The notes: generated by a model from the sequence alone, not told the origin. A stretch of DNA of 14,931 nucleotides from Sphaerochaetaceae bacterium (GCA_023231265.1 JALNVT010000041.1:1-14931), one strand, 5' to 3'; shown: positions 1 to 7,406, counted from the first letter of the stretch. Program-made: numbers and translations.

Positions 1-51
1 ATCGTAAATCGTGTTACATCAGCTATCATAGAAGAATACAACAAACAGTAA
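1..51 (+). CDS. C-terminal end of an upstream gene (partial)
   Basis: Frame 1 is open from the window edge to a TAA at 49-51 and encodes the 16 residues IVNRVTSAIIEEYNKQ, which read like an amphipathic C-terminal helix. A clear intrinsic terminator follows 20 bases later, supporting a real gene end. Too little is present to name the product. Confidence 0.55.
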   Translation: MVNRVTSAIIEEYNKQ

Positions 52-70
52 TTTCAAACTTATATATACA

Positions 71-104
71 GGGTTCCTAAATTAGTTTTTAGGAATCTTT
101 TTTT
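71..104 (+). terminator. Rho-independent terminator of the upstream gene
   Basis: A stem pairs 72-81 with 88-97 (10 bp with one G-U), closes on the six-base loop TTAGTT, and is followed by seven T at 98-104. It sits directly after the stop codon of the partial gene at the window start. Confidence 0.85.
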
Positions 105-322
105 GAGCAAAATCCCAATAATAATCGAGATTTTTTTTGATTTTCAATGCCATGCATTTCTTTATAATTGTAAAGAAATGCATTTATAAATCATATTTTA
201 ATACATCATATTGATGATAAATAGCAGACACCAACAATCATTTGCAAAGATAGTTTACAATCTGACATCTTTTTGTAAATAACAGACAAACTCAAAAACA
301 CAAGCTAAATATTTCAATTAAC
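105..322. other. AT-rich intergenic leader with palindrome and repeats
   Basis: No credible ORF is present. The stretch holds a perfect 13-bp inverted repeat (152-164 / 171-183) and a short dyad ATCAT-ATTG-ATGAT around 205-218. It also holds two copies of TAAATARCAGACA at 218-230 and 276-288. A weak promoter-like pair is TTTACA (254-259) and TAAATA (276-281), with 16 bases between. The real promoter of the sigma-like gene is probably here, but I cannot fix it. Confidence 0.5.
152..183. repeat. Perfect 13-bp inverted repeat (hairpin or operator)
   Basis: ATGCATTTCTTTA (152-164) is followed by the six-base spacer TAATTG and then its exact reverse complement (171-183). No T-run follows on either strand, so it is not a standard terminator. 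It could be a dyad operator for a dimeric regulator or an mRNA hairpin. Function unknown. Confidence 0.6.
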
Positions 323-379
323 ATGTGGAATTTTCACATCCTCCAGTTGGCATGTTTCATGCAATGTCAATCCTGGAGG
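323..379 (+). promoter_or_regulatory. Structured 5' leader that sequesters the Shine-Dalgarno of the sigma-like gene
   Basis: Two adjacent hairpins can form. The first pairs 323-329 with 333-339 (7 bp, one G-U, loop ATT). The second pairs CCTCCAG (340-346) with CTGGAGG (373-379), which contains the GGAGG used by the ATG at 391. Inside it a nested hairpin pairs GCATG (350-354) with CATGC (358-362) around TTT. With the second stem formed, the ribosome binding site is buried. This suggests translational control by a ligand, temperature, protein or small RNA. I recognise no known riboswitch class. The pairings are read directly from sequence; the regulation is inferred. Confidence 0.6.
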
Positions 380-390
380 TTCAGCTAATT

Positions 391-1443
391 ATGAATATAG
401 AATTCACAAAACAACAGAAAGATGAGGTATCAAGACTGGGCTTGATAGTTTCTAAAAAAGGAAGGGACTGCAGAGAGTACAGAGAGTTATCTAAATACTT
501 AAAGATCATGCTGTACAGCATACCAATGAAATACAAACTGATTGATGAAGAAAACTTGAGTGACTTTTATTGCATGTATGAGAAAAAAATTGATTCTTAT
601 TATACTATGTTTGATGAGAAGAAGGGACCATTCTTTTCTTTTTTCACTTCAATCATCTGGAATTGGTCTTATTTTTATAAATTGAGACTGAACAAAAAGA
701 CAAATGATGAAGCCATAAAACAAAACATCTACCACATATCTCAGATCACAGAGGAAGATTATTCAATTGAGCCAATTGGTGACAACCAGTGTTTGATGTC
801 AAAGGTCTATTATGACAGAGTCTGTGAGAGCTCTCCTGAATACAATCGTTTTTCATCTTATCCAGAACTTGATTCACTGAGAAACAAGCAATTGAAAAGA
901 GATTTCAACAGAATAATAAAAGCCAAAAGATCTAAAATTAACTGTGAGATTGATAATCCTTTCTTTAAAAAGCTTTACTCGCAGATGGACAGCAAAGTGA
1001 TTCGCAGACGAATACTGATTTACATAATGATATTTCCAGATATAATTCTTGATAACTATACCATGGAATGCAGTCAGCTGTTCAGTGTCAATGAAGAGAT
1101 CATAATCGAGTTGCTATCGACATCTCGTCTTCTATTTACAGATGTCAAAGATACAATTGAAGAAGAGAAAGAAAGAAGTGCAAAGCTCATGATGAGAATT
1201 CTTGAGTTGAGGTCCATGAAGGATTATTCAACGCTATATACAAAAAAAGAGATCATTCAAGATAAAATTGAAAATACAACAAGAACTTACAACCACGCTA
1301 TACAGCACATAGCAAAACTGAATAATAGGCACATAAGTCAAAGAACTCTAGCAGCTGCTCTCGATATCAAAAGTGGTACAGTGGCTTCTTCAATACTTCT
1401 GACAAAAAGACTTTTGAAAGAATGCTGCAATGATGAATGTTAA
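391..1443 (+). CDS. Divergent sigma-70-like regulatory protein
   Basis: The product has 350 residues from the ATG at 391, chosen because GGAGG (375-379) lies 11 bases upstream. An in-frame ATG at 325 exists, but its codons fall in the structured leader. Residues about 25-103 look like sigma-70 region 2: a basic helix, then an acidic 'DEENLSDFY' helix, then 'FDEKKGPFFSFFTSIIWNW', recalling the F-D-P-x-x-G-xx-F-xx-Y pattern followed by aromatics and basic residues. The C-terminus (about 315-341, ISQRTLAAALDIKSGTVASS) reads as a helix-turn-helix resembling region 4.2. The middle is helical with no family I know. It is a soluble cytoplasmic protein, probably a transcription initiation or DNA-binding factor. 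It lies 61 bases before rdgB on the same strand. I am fairly sure of the HTH; the sigma relationship is an inference from motif texture. Confidence 0.6.
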   Translation: MNIEFTKQQKDEVSRLGLIVSKKGRDCREYRELSKYLKIMLYSIPMKYKLIDEENLSDFYCMYEKKIDSYYTMFDEKKGPFFSFFTSIIWNWSYFYKLRLNKKTNDEAIKQNIYHISQITEEDYSIEPIGDNQCLMSKVYYDRVCESSPEYNRFSSYPELDSLRNKQLKRDFNRIIKAKRSKINCEIDNPFFKKLYSQMDSKVIRRRILIYIMIFPDIILDNYTMECSQLFSVNEEIIIELLSTSRLLFTDVKDTIEEEKERSAKLMMRILELRSMKDYSTLYTKKEIIQDKIENTTRTYNHAIQHIAKLNNRHISQRTLAAALDIKSGTVASSILLTKRLLKECCNDEC

Positions 1444-1504
1444 TATTGGTATTAATTCACTTTTATTACTTGAATTTTAAATTATGTTTGAGTATCTTTT
1501 TTAT

Positions 1505-2086
1505 ATGAATTTTATTTTAGCAAGCTCAAATAAGCACAAATTAGAAGAGTTACGACTCTTGATGCCAGATGTAGAGATACAGGAAGCCAACATGGTGGAG
1601 GTTGATGAAAATGCACCGACCTTCTTAGGAAATGCATTAATAAAAGCTGAAGCATTATATAAAATAAGTGGTGGGACACCTGTTCTAGCAGATGATTCAG
1701 GACTTTGTGTTAAAGCTTTTGATGGAAAACCTGGAGTCAGAACCGCACGTTATGGTTCTGAGGAAATGGGAAGAATCCTTGAAAGTGAAGAAAGAAATGA
1801 GTATCTTCTTAAAAATATGGAAAATATTGATGATAGAGATGCTAGTTTTGTATGCTCTCTTGTGGCATATTTCTCCCCCACCCGAATATATACTGTAACT
1901 GAAGAAGTGCAGGGAAAAATCATGAGAGAGCAAGCCGGATGTGGTGGATTTGGATACGATCCAGTTTTCTATATCAATGAAGCAGGCACAACAGCAGCTG
2001 AATTAACTGATACAGAAAAAGGTAAGTACAGTCATCGAGGTAAGGCAGCTCGAGTTATGAATGAATTGTTAAAAAACATAAAATAG
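1505..2086 (+). CDS. rdgB: XTP/dITP diphosphatase (RdgB/HAM1 family)
   Basis: Hydrolyses non-canonical purine triphosphates (XTP, dITP/ITP) to monophosphate plus pyrophosphate, cleansing the nucleotide pool. At 193 residues it has the usual family length. Motifs in order: N-terminal SSNKHK (7-12, the SxNxxK phosphate site), ADDSGL (62-67, metal/catalytic aspartates), PGVRTARYG (76-84), GYDPVF (150-155), and the C-terminal AEL...SHRGKA block (165-181). The start is set at 1505 because the family begins M-x-x-ILAS-x-N; an in-frame ATG at 1484 would add seven atypical residues. No strong SD precedes either start. Its stop codon lies inside the SD of pepF, so the two are translationally coupled. 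Confidence 0.93.
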   Translation: MNFILASSNKHKLEELRLLMPDVEIQEANMVEVDENAPTFLGNALIKAEALYKISGGTPVLADDSGLCVKAFDGKPGVRTARYGSEEMGRILESEERNEYLLKNMENIDDRDASFVCSLVAYFSPTRIYTVTEEVQGKIMREQAGCGGFGYDPVFYINEAGTTAAELTDTEKGKYSHRGKAARVMNELLKNIK

Positions 2087-2095
2087 GAGAAAGAT

Positions 2096-3874
2096 GTGAA
2101 AAGATCAGAAATTGATATAAATGATACATGGGATCTAACCAAACTTTTTAAAAGCGATGAAGCTTTTACAGAAGCATTGGAAGCTTTTAAACAAAAAGAG
2201 GTTGCAGAGGCTGCTTCCTTTAAGGGAGTTTTGAGCCGAGACAAAGAAGGTCTTCTTTCAGGTTTTGCATGGTTGAAAGAGGCAGATTTAAAACTTGAGA
2301 ACTTATTTGCATATGCTCAGCTTAAATCTTCAGAAGATTCATCAAATGTTAACAATCAAAAGTTACTATCTCAGATCACAAGTGTTTATGCAATGTACAT
2401 ATCACAGCTATCATATTGGGATACCGAAATACTGTGCATTGATGATAAAATTCTCGATAGTTACATATCAGATCCTGATTTTGAGGAAGTCAGTGTTACA
2501 TTGTCCAGACTCAAAAGACAGAAGGCTCACGTATTGAGCGAGAAAGAAGAGAAGATTTTAGCAGCCCAGATGGAAGTTGGTGGAAAGGCTTCCAAAATAT
2601 TCAGCGATCTAACAAATGTAGATTTCAAATTCGGCGAGATAAATGGCAAGCCATTGACTCAATCCACTTTTGGTCTTTTTTTAAAAGAGAAAGATGAAGA
2701 GACAAGAAAGGCTGCATATGAACAGTTATACAAAGTGTATGCTGATCATCAGTTCACTCTTGCAAATATTTATGAAACATCAATCAGACAGGATATTTTC
2801 TCAAGCGTGGTAAGAGGTTACAAATCAACAAGACAGAGAAAGCTCTATGGTGACAATGTGGATGAAAAAGTTTATGACAACCTAATTGAAGAGGTTCATA
2901 AAGGTCTTCCAATTCTTCACAGATATTACAAACTCAGAGCCAAATTGATGGGCAAAGATAAGATTCATCACTATGATGTTTATACCTCACTTGTGGATGG
3001 ATATGAATCTCACCACTCCTATGATGAAGCTGTTGATATGATTTCAAAGGCTCTTCAGCCATTAGGTGAGGAATATGTTTCAACTCTTGTTGCAGGTCTC
3101 ACAACTGAAAGATGGGTAGATAAATATGAAAATGAAGGAAAACGCTCAGGTGCATTCTCAAGTGGAACATATACCAGCGATCCTTACATTCTTTTGAATT
3201 ATAATGAAGAATCACTGCGTGATATATTCACCATCATTCATGAAGGTGGACACTCAATGCACTCTCATTACAGCAATGCAAATAACAACTTTTTCAATGC
3301 TGACTACACCATTTTTGAAGCTGAAGTTGCTTCGACTTTCAACGAACAGCTTTTAGCTCATTATCTTATCAACAACTCAAAAAGTGATAAAGAGAAGGCT
3401 TATATCTTAGGAAAGCAGCTTGATGATGTTCTTGCAACATTATTCAGACAGACCATGTTTGCAGAATATGAACACAAGATGCATGTAATTGCTGAAAGTG
3501 GACAGCCTATAACAGTAGATGTTATGAGAGGAGAATACAAGAAACTTCTTGAGCTGTACTTCGGTGATGATGTGATCTTACTTGAGAACAGTGATTTAGA
3601 AGGACTTCGTATTCCTCACTTCTACTCTTCTTACTATGTATATAAATATGCAACAGGAATTTCTGCAGCTATTGCATTGAGCAACAAAGTGCTGAACGGC
3701 ACACAGAAAGATCTTGATGAATATATGTCATTCTTAAAGAGTGGTGGTTCAAAGTTCCCAATAGATACTTTGAAGATGGCTGGTGTCGATATGGGCTCTA
3801 AAGAACCAATTGATAATGCAATCAAGCACTTTGAAAATATGTTGAATGAATTTGAAGAGATTGTTAGCAAATAA
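2096..3874 (+). CDS. pepF: Oligoendopeptidase F (M3B zinc metallopeptidase)
   Basis: A cytoplasmic zinc peptidase of 592 residues, typical for PepF, that degrades short peptides. The zinc-binding HEGGH motif is at 382-386 within FTIIHEGGHSMHSHYS. The third ligand is most likely E410 in the FEAEVASTFNE segment. Catalytic base E383 is intact. The C-terminal block RIPHFYSSYYVYKYATG is also typical of the family. The start is a GTG at 2096: an ATG at 2094 runs straight into TGA, and AGGAGA (2085-2090) sits 5 bases before the GTG. That SD overlaps the rdgB TAG (2084-2086), so translation is probably coupled. No signal peptide. A terminator follows within 20 bases. Confidence 0.95.
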   Translation: MKRSEIDINDTWDLTKLFKSDEAFTEALEAFKQKEVAEAASFKGVLSRDKEGLLSGFAWLKEADLKLENLFAYAQLKSSEDSSNVNNQKLLSQITSVYAMYISQLSYWDTEILCIDDKILDSYISDPDFEEVSVTLSRLKRQKAHVLSEKEEKILAAQMEVGGKASKIFSDLTNVDFKFGEINGKPLTQSTFGLFLKEKDEETRKAAYEQLYKVYADHQFTLANIYETSIRQDIFSSVVRGYKSTRQRKLYGDNVDEKVYDNLIEEVHKGLPILHRYYKLRAKLMGKDKIHHYDVYTSLVDGYESHHSYDEAVDMISKALQPLGEEYVSTLVAGLTTERWVDKYENEGKRSGAFSSGTYTSDPYILLNYNEESLRDIFTIIHEGGHSMHSHYSNANNNFFNADYTIFEAEVASTFNEQLLAHYLINNSKSDKEKAYILGKQLDDVLATLFRQTMFAEYEHKMHVIAESGQPITVDVMRGEYKKLLELYFGDDVILLENSDLEGLRIPHFYSSYYVYKYATGISAAIALSNKVLNGTQKDLDEYMSFLKSGGSKFPIDTLKMAGVDMGSKEPIDNAIKHFENMLNEFEEIVSK

Positions 3875-3888
3875 TAATTGAAAAAAAT

Positions 3889-3932
3889 AAAGGTTATAAC
3901 AGTTTAAAATATCTGTTATAACCTTTTTTTTT
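3889..3932. terminator. Bidirectional terminator between convergent pepF and pfkA
   Basis: A 14-bp stem pairs 3889-3902 with 3913-3926, with an 11-bp core AGGTTATAACAG-like arm and a 10-base AT loop. Nine T (3924-3932) follow on the plus strand. On the minus strand the hairpin is followed by TTTATTTTTTT (complement of 3881-3891), so it can stop pfkA transcripts as well. Confidence 0.88.
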
Positions 3933-3953
3933 GGATTAAAAATTGCTTGAATA

Positions 3954-5033
3954 TTATTCTTTATTGCGTCTATCACCAAGAACAATGCCCATACTTCGAG
4001 CAATATTTACCATCTGATTGTGCTCTGGAATGTACTTGAGAGTGCCTGCAACATCAGATAATTTGTTGAAAGTTACTTTGTTGTCATTTATTGCAACGGT
4101 TGTTCCAAACTTCTTCTCAAGAACAAGGTGTCCAGCAAAACTTCCCATTTCAGAAGATAAAATTCTATCATATGCGCTGGGATTACCACCTCTTTGAAGA
4201 TGACCGGGTACAACAATTCTTGTTTCAACTCCGCATCGATTTTCAATATAAGCAGCAAGAGCTTTTGTTGAAGAGCTCTCCCCTCCACGCATTGCTATCC
4301 TCTCACTTTTTTTCATCTTGCTATCTTCAATGCTCATTGCGCCTTCTGCAATCGCAATGATGTTGAAAGCATGACCTTCTTCCTGTCGTTTGGTAATGAC
4401 CTCTGCTATGATCTCTGGATCGTAAGGAAATTCAGGAAGCAATATAACATCAGCACCACCTGCAATACCAGCGTAAAGAGTCAACCAACCTACTTTATTA
4501 CCCATAAGTTCAACAAACATTGTTCTTCCGTGAGAAGCAGCTGTTGTGTGAACTCTATCTATACATTCTGTAGCAATATCTACAGCACTGTGAAATCCAA
4601 AAGTGACCTCTGTTCCAAAAATATCATTATCAATGGTTTTTGGAATTCCAATTACATTCAGACCTTCATTCGATAACAAACCGGCTGTTTTATGAGTTCC
4701 TGCCCCACCTACGGTAACAAGACAATCAAGACCAAGCTTTTCATATGTCTGCTTCATCTTATCCAGTTTTGAAACGCCATTTCTATCTTGACTCTTCATC
4801 AACTTATATGGCTGACGAGAAGTTCCTAAGATGGTTCCTCCAACATTCAAGATACCTGAGAAATCTTCTTTTTTAAGAATTCTAGTTTCATTGTTTATCA
4901 AACCGTAATATCCATCAGTGATGCCAATTAATTCAGCATCTTCAACTTGATTCAGTACAAATTTACAGAATCCACGGATAACAGCATTCAATCCCGGGCA
5001 ATCGCCGCCACTTGTTAAAATACCAATTTTCAT
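3954..5033 (-). CDS. pfkA: 6-phosphofructokinase (PFK family, PKTIDND type)
   Basis: Phosphorylates fructose-6-phosphate to fructose-1,6-bisphosphate in glycolysis; 359 residues. Seen motifs: GILTSGGDCPGLNA (4-17, phosphoryl-donor loop), GGTILGTSR (65-73), PKTIDND (131-137, with the catalytic aspartate in TIDND), FGFHSAVD, VELMGNKVGW (174-183) and GHLQRGG. The residue after the GG of the nucleotide loop, normally Asp (GGDG), is Ala here (GGAGT, 109-113; codon GCA on the coding strand). Lys before TIDND is common in PPi-dependent and mixed PFKs, while the Gly after the Ala is the residue associated with ATP use. The phosphoryl donor therefore cannot be assigned from sequence alone. TAAGGA (5040-5045) provides the SD, 6 bases from the ATG. 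It stands alone between two minus-strand intergenic gaps. Confidence 0.92.
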   Translation of the reverse strand: MKIGILTSGGDCPGLNAVIRGFCKFVLNQVEDAELIGITDGYYGLINNETRILKKEDFSGILNVGGTILGTSRQPYKLMKSQDRNGVSKLDKMKQTYEKLGLDCLVTVGGAGTHKTAGLLSNEGLNVIGIPKTIDNDIFGTEVTFGFHSAVDIATECIDRVHTTAASHGRTMFVELMGNKVGWLTLYAGIAGGADVILLPEFPYDPEIIAEVITKRQEEGHAFNIIAIAEGAMSIEDSKMKKSERIAMRGGESSSTKALAAYIENRCGVETRIVVPGHLQRGGNPSAYDRILSSEMGSFAGHLVLEKKFGTTVAINDNKVTFNKLSDVAGTLKYIPEHNQMVNIARSMGIVLGDRRNKE

Positions 5034-5187
5034 AAAACATCCTTATTCAATTTCTTACAGCTTTATTTTATAACAATTTCAAACCAATTAAAAGAAATAA
5101 ATAGTAAAAAAAAGAATTTAGTACTACATCTATATAACTTTGTATAAATAGAGATATCAAATATTCTTACAGAATACATGACATTTT

Positions 5188-6045
5188 CTAGAGCAACTCA
5201 TCGATTCTGCTCTTTATTTTAATTATTGCCCTGCTGGCCTCACAATCCACCTTTGAAAGAGAGATGTTATTGTTTATTGCCTTTGATACTTCTTTATCAT
5301 ACGGAATGTTGCCCAAATAAGGAATGTTCTCAGATTCTGAATAGCGTCTGATTTCATCAGCAATCTCTTCATTCAGATCATATTTATTGATTATTATAGC
5401 AACTGGAGTTTTAAAAGTTCTGCTTGTATCAACAATCCTTCTCAAATCGCTCAATCCAGAAAGAGTTGGTTCAGTAACAAGAACAGCAAGATCAATACCT
5501 GATAATGATGCAATTACAGGACATCCAATTCCAGGAGAACCATCGATTATTGCTAGAGGTTGTTTGTCAGTATTTTCATATAGGTTCTTTTTGACCTCTG
5601 ATACAAGTTTTCCAGAATTTCCAGATCCCATGTTTAAAATTGCAGTAGAGAAGACCTTCTCATCTTTGAAGACCTGTGTGGTTCCAACTATATTCTTTAC
5701 ATGAGATATGGCATCTTGAGGACAGACAAGTTCGCAGACAAAGCACCCCTCACAGGCAAGCTCATCGACAGAACACTTACCATCTTCCTTTATTATAGAA
5801 TCAAATCTGCATGAATCATAACATTTTCCACATCCAATGCACTTCTCAGGATCAATTTTAGCAATATCCATACCATAAAATGGTTCTTTTTTTGCTATCT
5901 TCTTAGGAGCTTCAATCAAATGTAGATTTGGAGCATCGATATCACAGTCAGCAAAAGCTTGAATGTCCATCAAATCTATCAGAGCTGATGTTATGGTTGT
6001 CTTGCCTGTTCCACCCTTACCAGAAAGGACCAATATTTTTTTCAT
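5188..6045 (-). CDS. MinD-superfamily P-loop ATPase with inserted 2x[4Fe-4S] ferredoxin domain (second of pair)
   Basis: A cytoplasmic ATPase of the COG1149 type, 285 residues. The deviant Walker A SGKGGTGKTT is at 8-17, and 'ADCDIDAPN' (32-40) is the following switch region. A bacterial ferredoxin insertion carries Cys 69/72/75/79 (CIGCGKCYDSC) and Cys 98/101/104/108 (CEGCFVCELVCP). The Walker B-like segment is IIDGSPGIGCPV. The family is found in anaerobes and its reaction is not firmly established; Fe-S or metal-cofactor handling is the usual guess. Its ATG overlaps the previous gene's stop by one base (TAATG, 6043-6047), with GAGGAG (6054-6059) as SD inside that gene. It is therefore cotranscribed and translationally coupled, and the two proteins probably form a heterodimer. 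Confidence 0.9.
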   Translation of the reverse strand: MKKILVLSGKGGTGKTTITSALIDLMDIQAFADCDIDAPNLHLIEAPKKIAKKEPFYGMDIAKIDPEKCIGCGKCYDSCRFDSIIKEDGKCSVDELACEGCFVCELVCPQDAISHVKNIVGTTQVFKDEKVFSTAILNMGSGNSGKLVSEVKKNLYENTDKQPLAIIDGSPGIGCPVIASLSGIDLAVLVTEPTLSGLSDLRRIVDTSRTFKTPVAIIINKYDLNEEIADEIRRYSESENIPYLGNIPYDKEVSKAINNNISLSKVDCEASRAIIKIKSRIDELL

Positions 6046-6878
6046 TATGAAATCTCCTCAGTAATTTTATTCAACAGTGATTTAAATAGATCTCGTAAAT
6101 CAGAATCTGAATCACTGATTAACATTCCAGATGCAACTTTATTTGCAATTTCCTTTGTAAATGGAACTTTTATAAGAACCTCTTTTCCAAGAGTTTTTAC
6201 ATAATCTTCAATCATGGTGTTATTGGGATCTTCAACTTTATTGATTACAAATCCAAAAGGAATTTTAAACAGTTGAACAAGTTCAACAATCATCTTCAAA
6301 TTATGCAATCCGAATATTGTTGGCTCAGTAACCAGAACACAATAATCAGCCTTTTTTATTGATTCCATAGTAGAACATGCGCTTCCAGGAGGGCAATCAA
6401 TGATGCTTGTATTTTCAATCTCACTGAGCACTCTGTTGATCACTGGAATTGAAGAGGCCTCACCTATATTCAACAATCCAGAAACAATTTTTAAATCTGC
6501 AACTTTATTTACTTCAACAATTCCAACACTGCTTTTCACTTCAGTTATTGCGCCAGTTGGACATACCTTCTCACATCCTCCACAGCTATGACAGACTTCA
6601 GGAAACAACATCGGAGAATCTCCAAAAAATGCCAGTGCAGAGAATTGACAGAACTCTGTACAGGCTCTGCATCCATTGCATTTGTCCTTGTCAATGGATG
6701 GAATCATCCTGTAGACAGTTTCTGTTTTCATCTCGTCTTTTGCATTGAAAAAAATTCTTCCATTTGGCTCTTCAACATCACAATCTAGATATGTGGAATT
6801 GGGAATGGTATTTGCAAGATTAGTTGAGATAAAAGTCTTTCCTGTACCACCTTTTCCACTTAATACTGCTATATTCAT
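6045..6878 (-). CDS. MinD-superfamily P-loop ATPase with inserted 2x[4Fe-4S] ferredoxin domain (first of pair)
   Basis: A paralogue of the gene that follows it, 277 residues. The deviant Walker A SGKGGTGKTF is at 7-16, with 'LDCDVEEPNG' at 31-40. Two complete [4Fe-4S] motifs are inserted: Cys 67/70/73/77 (CNGCRACTEFC) and Cys 96/99/102/106 (CHSCGGCEKVCP). The IIDCPPGSACS segment is Walker B-like. As in the second copy, 'VLVTEPT..GL..L' precedes the nucleotide-base region. AAGGTG lies about 10 bases before the ATG. It is downstream of the FeMo-co domain gene (83-base gap containing a hairpin). The set matches a known anaerobe gene neighbourhood of two COG1149 ATPases plus NifX/NifB-like proteins. 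The role is inferred only as ATP-driven metallocluster or electron-carrier work. Confidence 0.9.
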   Translation of the reverse strand: MNIAVLSGKGGTGKTFISTNLANTIPNSTYLDCDVEEPNGRIFFNAKDEMKTETVYRMIPSIDKDKCNGCRACTEFCQFSALAFFGDSPMLFPEVCHSCGGCEKVCPTGAITEVKSSVGIVEVNKVADLKIVSGLLNIGEASSIPVINRVLSEIENTSIIDCPPGSACSTMESIKKADYCVLVTEPTIFGLHNLKMIVELVQLFKIPFGFVINKVEDPNNTMIEDYVKTLGKEVLIKVPFTKEIANKVASGMLISDSDSDLRDLFKSLLNKITEEIS

Positions 6879-6898
6879 AAGTTCTATTCACCTTTTTA

Positions 6899-6931
6899 GT
6901 AAAAATAATGGTGGTATAGATCAACCACCAT
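6899..6931 (-). terminator. Intercistronic hairpin, possible weak terminator/attenuator
   Basis: Perfect 8-bp arms ATGGTGGT (6908-6915) and ACCACCAT (6924-6931) enclose an 8-base loop. Read on the minus strand, the hairpin is followed by TATTTTTAC, a short interrupted T-run. It sits between the FeMo-co domain gene and the ATPase pair. It could reduce read-through or mark an RNA processing point, giving more of the upstream small protein than of the ATPases. Confidence 0.5.
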
Positions 6932-6961
6932 ATCAATAAGTTATTATATCAAGAAATGAAA

Positions 6962-7324
6962 TTATTTTGCGTGATGATATCCTGGATGAAAATCTTCAAG
7001 TTTGGTTAACTTTCCTTCCTTGAATGCTTTTAAATTAGCTTCTGCTGTATCTTCAATAGCTCTGAAGCATTTAACATTTCCACCTTCAAGAACTTTGACA
7101 GCATTGGTTCCCAAACGAAATACAATCAGGGTTTCAACTTTTTCATCTACCAGTGTCTGTGCAGATTTTATACCAGCGCCACCTGTTGCATCTTTAGCAG
7201 GATTTATCATGAACTTATTCTCTCCTGTTTCTGTATCATGTATTAAAAAATATACAGCTCTACCAAAAGTTTGATCGAGTTTTGTTTCCATGTTTTCTTC
7301 AAGAGTTGCCATTGCAATTTTCAT
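6962..7324 (-). CDS. NifX/NifB-type dinitrogenase Fe-Mo cofactor domain protein
   Basis: A 120-residue single-domain protein of the Nitro_FeMo-Co family. It starts MKIAMATLEENMETKLDQTFGR and has the characteristic GGAG turn (NPAKDATGGAGIKSAQTL). The segment VETLIVFRLGTNAVKVLEGG corresponds to the conserved 'G-x-N-A-x-x-L' helix. The C-terminus is His-rich (HPGYHH). Family members bind or carry metalloclusters, but stand-alone copies outside nif operons have no settled function, and no nif genes are seen here. First gene of a minus-strand cluster with the two ferredoxin-ATPases. GGAGAAGAG upstream of the ATG provides the SD. Promoter: see 7378-7406. Confidence 0.88.
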   Translation of the reverse strand: MKIAMATLEENMETKLDQTFGRAVYFLIHDTETGENKFMINPAKDATGGAGIKSAQTLVDEKVETLIVFRLGTNAVKVLEGGNVKCFRAIEDTAEANLKAFKEGKLTKLEDFHPGYHHAK

Positions 7325-7377
7325 CTGTGTCTCTTCTCCATTAAAGCTAAAATGCTTTTATTAATATTTGTAATTAA

Positions 7378-7406
7378 AATATAATATCTTTACTGGCATA
7401 TGTCAA
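7378..7406 (-). promoter_or_regulatory. Near-consensus sigma-70 promoter for the FeMo-co/ATPase cluster
   Basis: On the minus strand, TTGACA (7401-7406) and TATATT (7378-7383) are separated by exactly 17 bases. The predicted start is near 7371, giving a 5' leader of about 46 bases before the ATG at 7324. A partial dyad centred on CATATG (7398-7403) overlaps the -35 element. Confidence 0.7.

Noticed and set aside
325..390. N-terminal extension of the sigma-like protein from ATG 325
   Set aside because: The segment forms two hairpins, lacks an SD before 325, and a good SD serves the ATG at 391.
4371..4676. 101-residue plus-strand ORF inside pfkA
   Set aside because: It lies antisense to conserved PFK motifs and reads as low-quality Ser/Asn-rich sequence.
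5100..5187. Possible terminator for the ATPase pair or promoter for pfkA
   Set aside because: Only a 6-bp TATTCT/AGAATA dyad and isolated T-runs and TATAAA-like strings are present; neither a convincing terminator nor a -35/-10 pair could be fixed.
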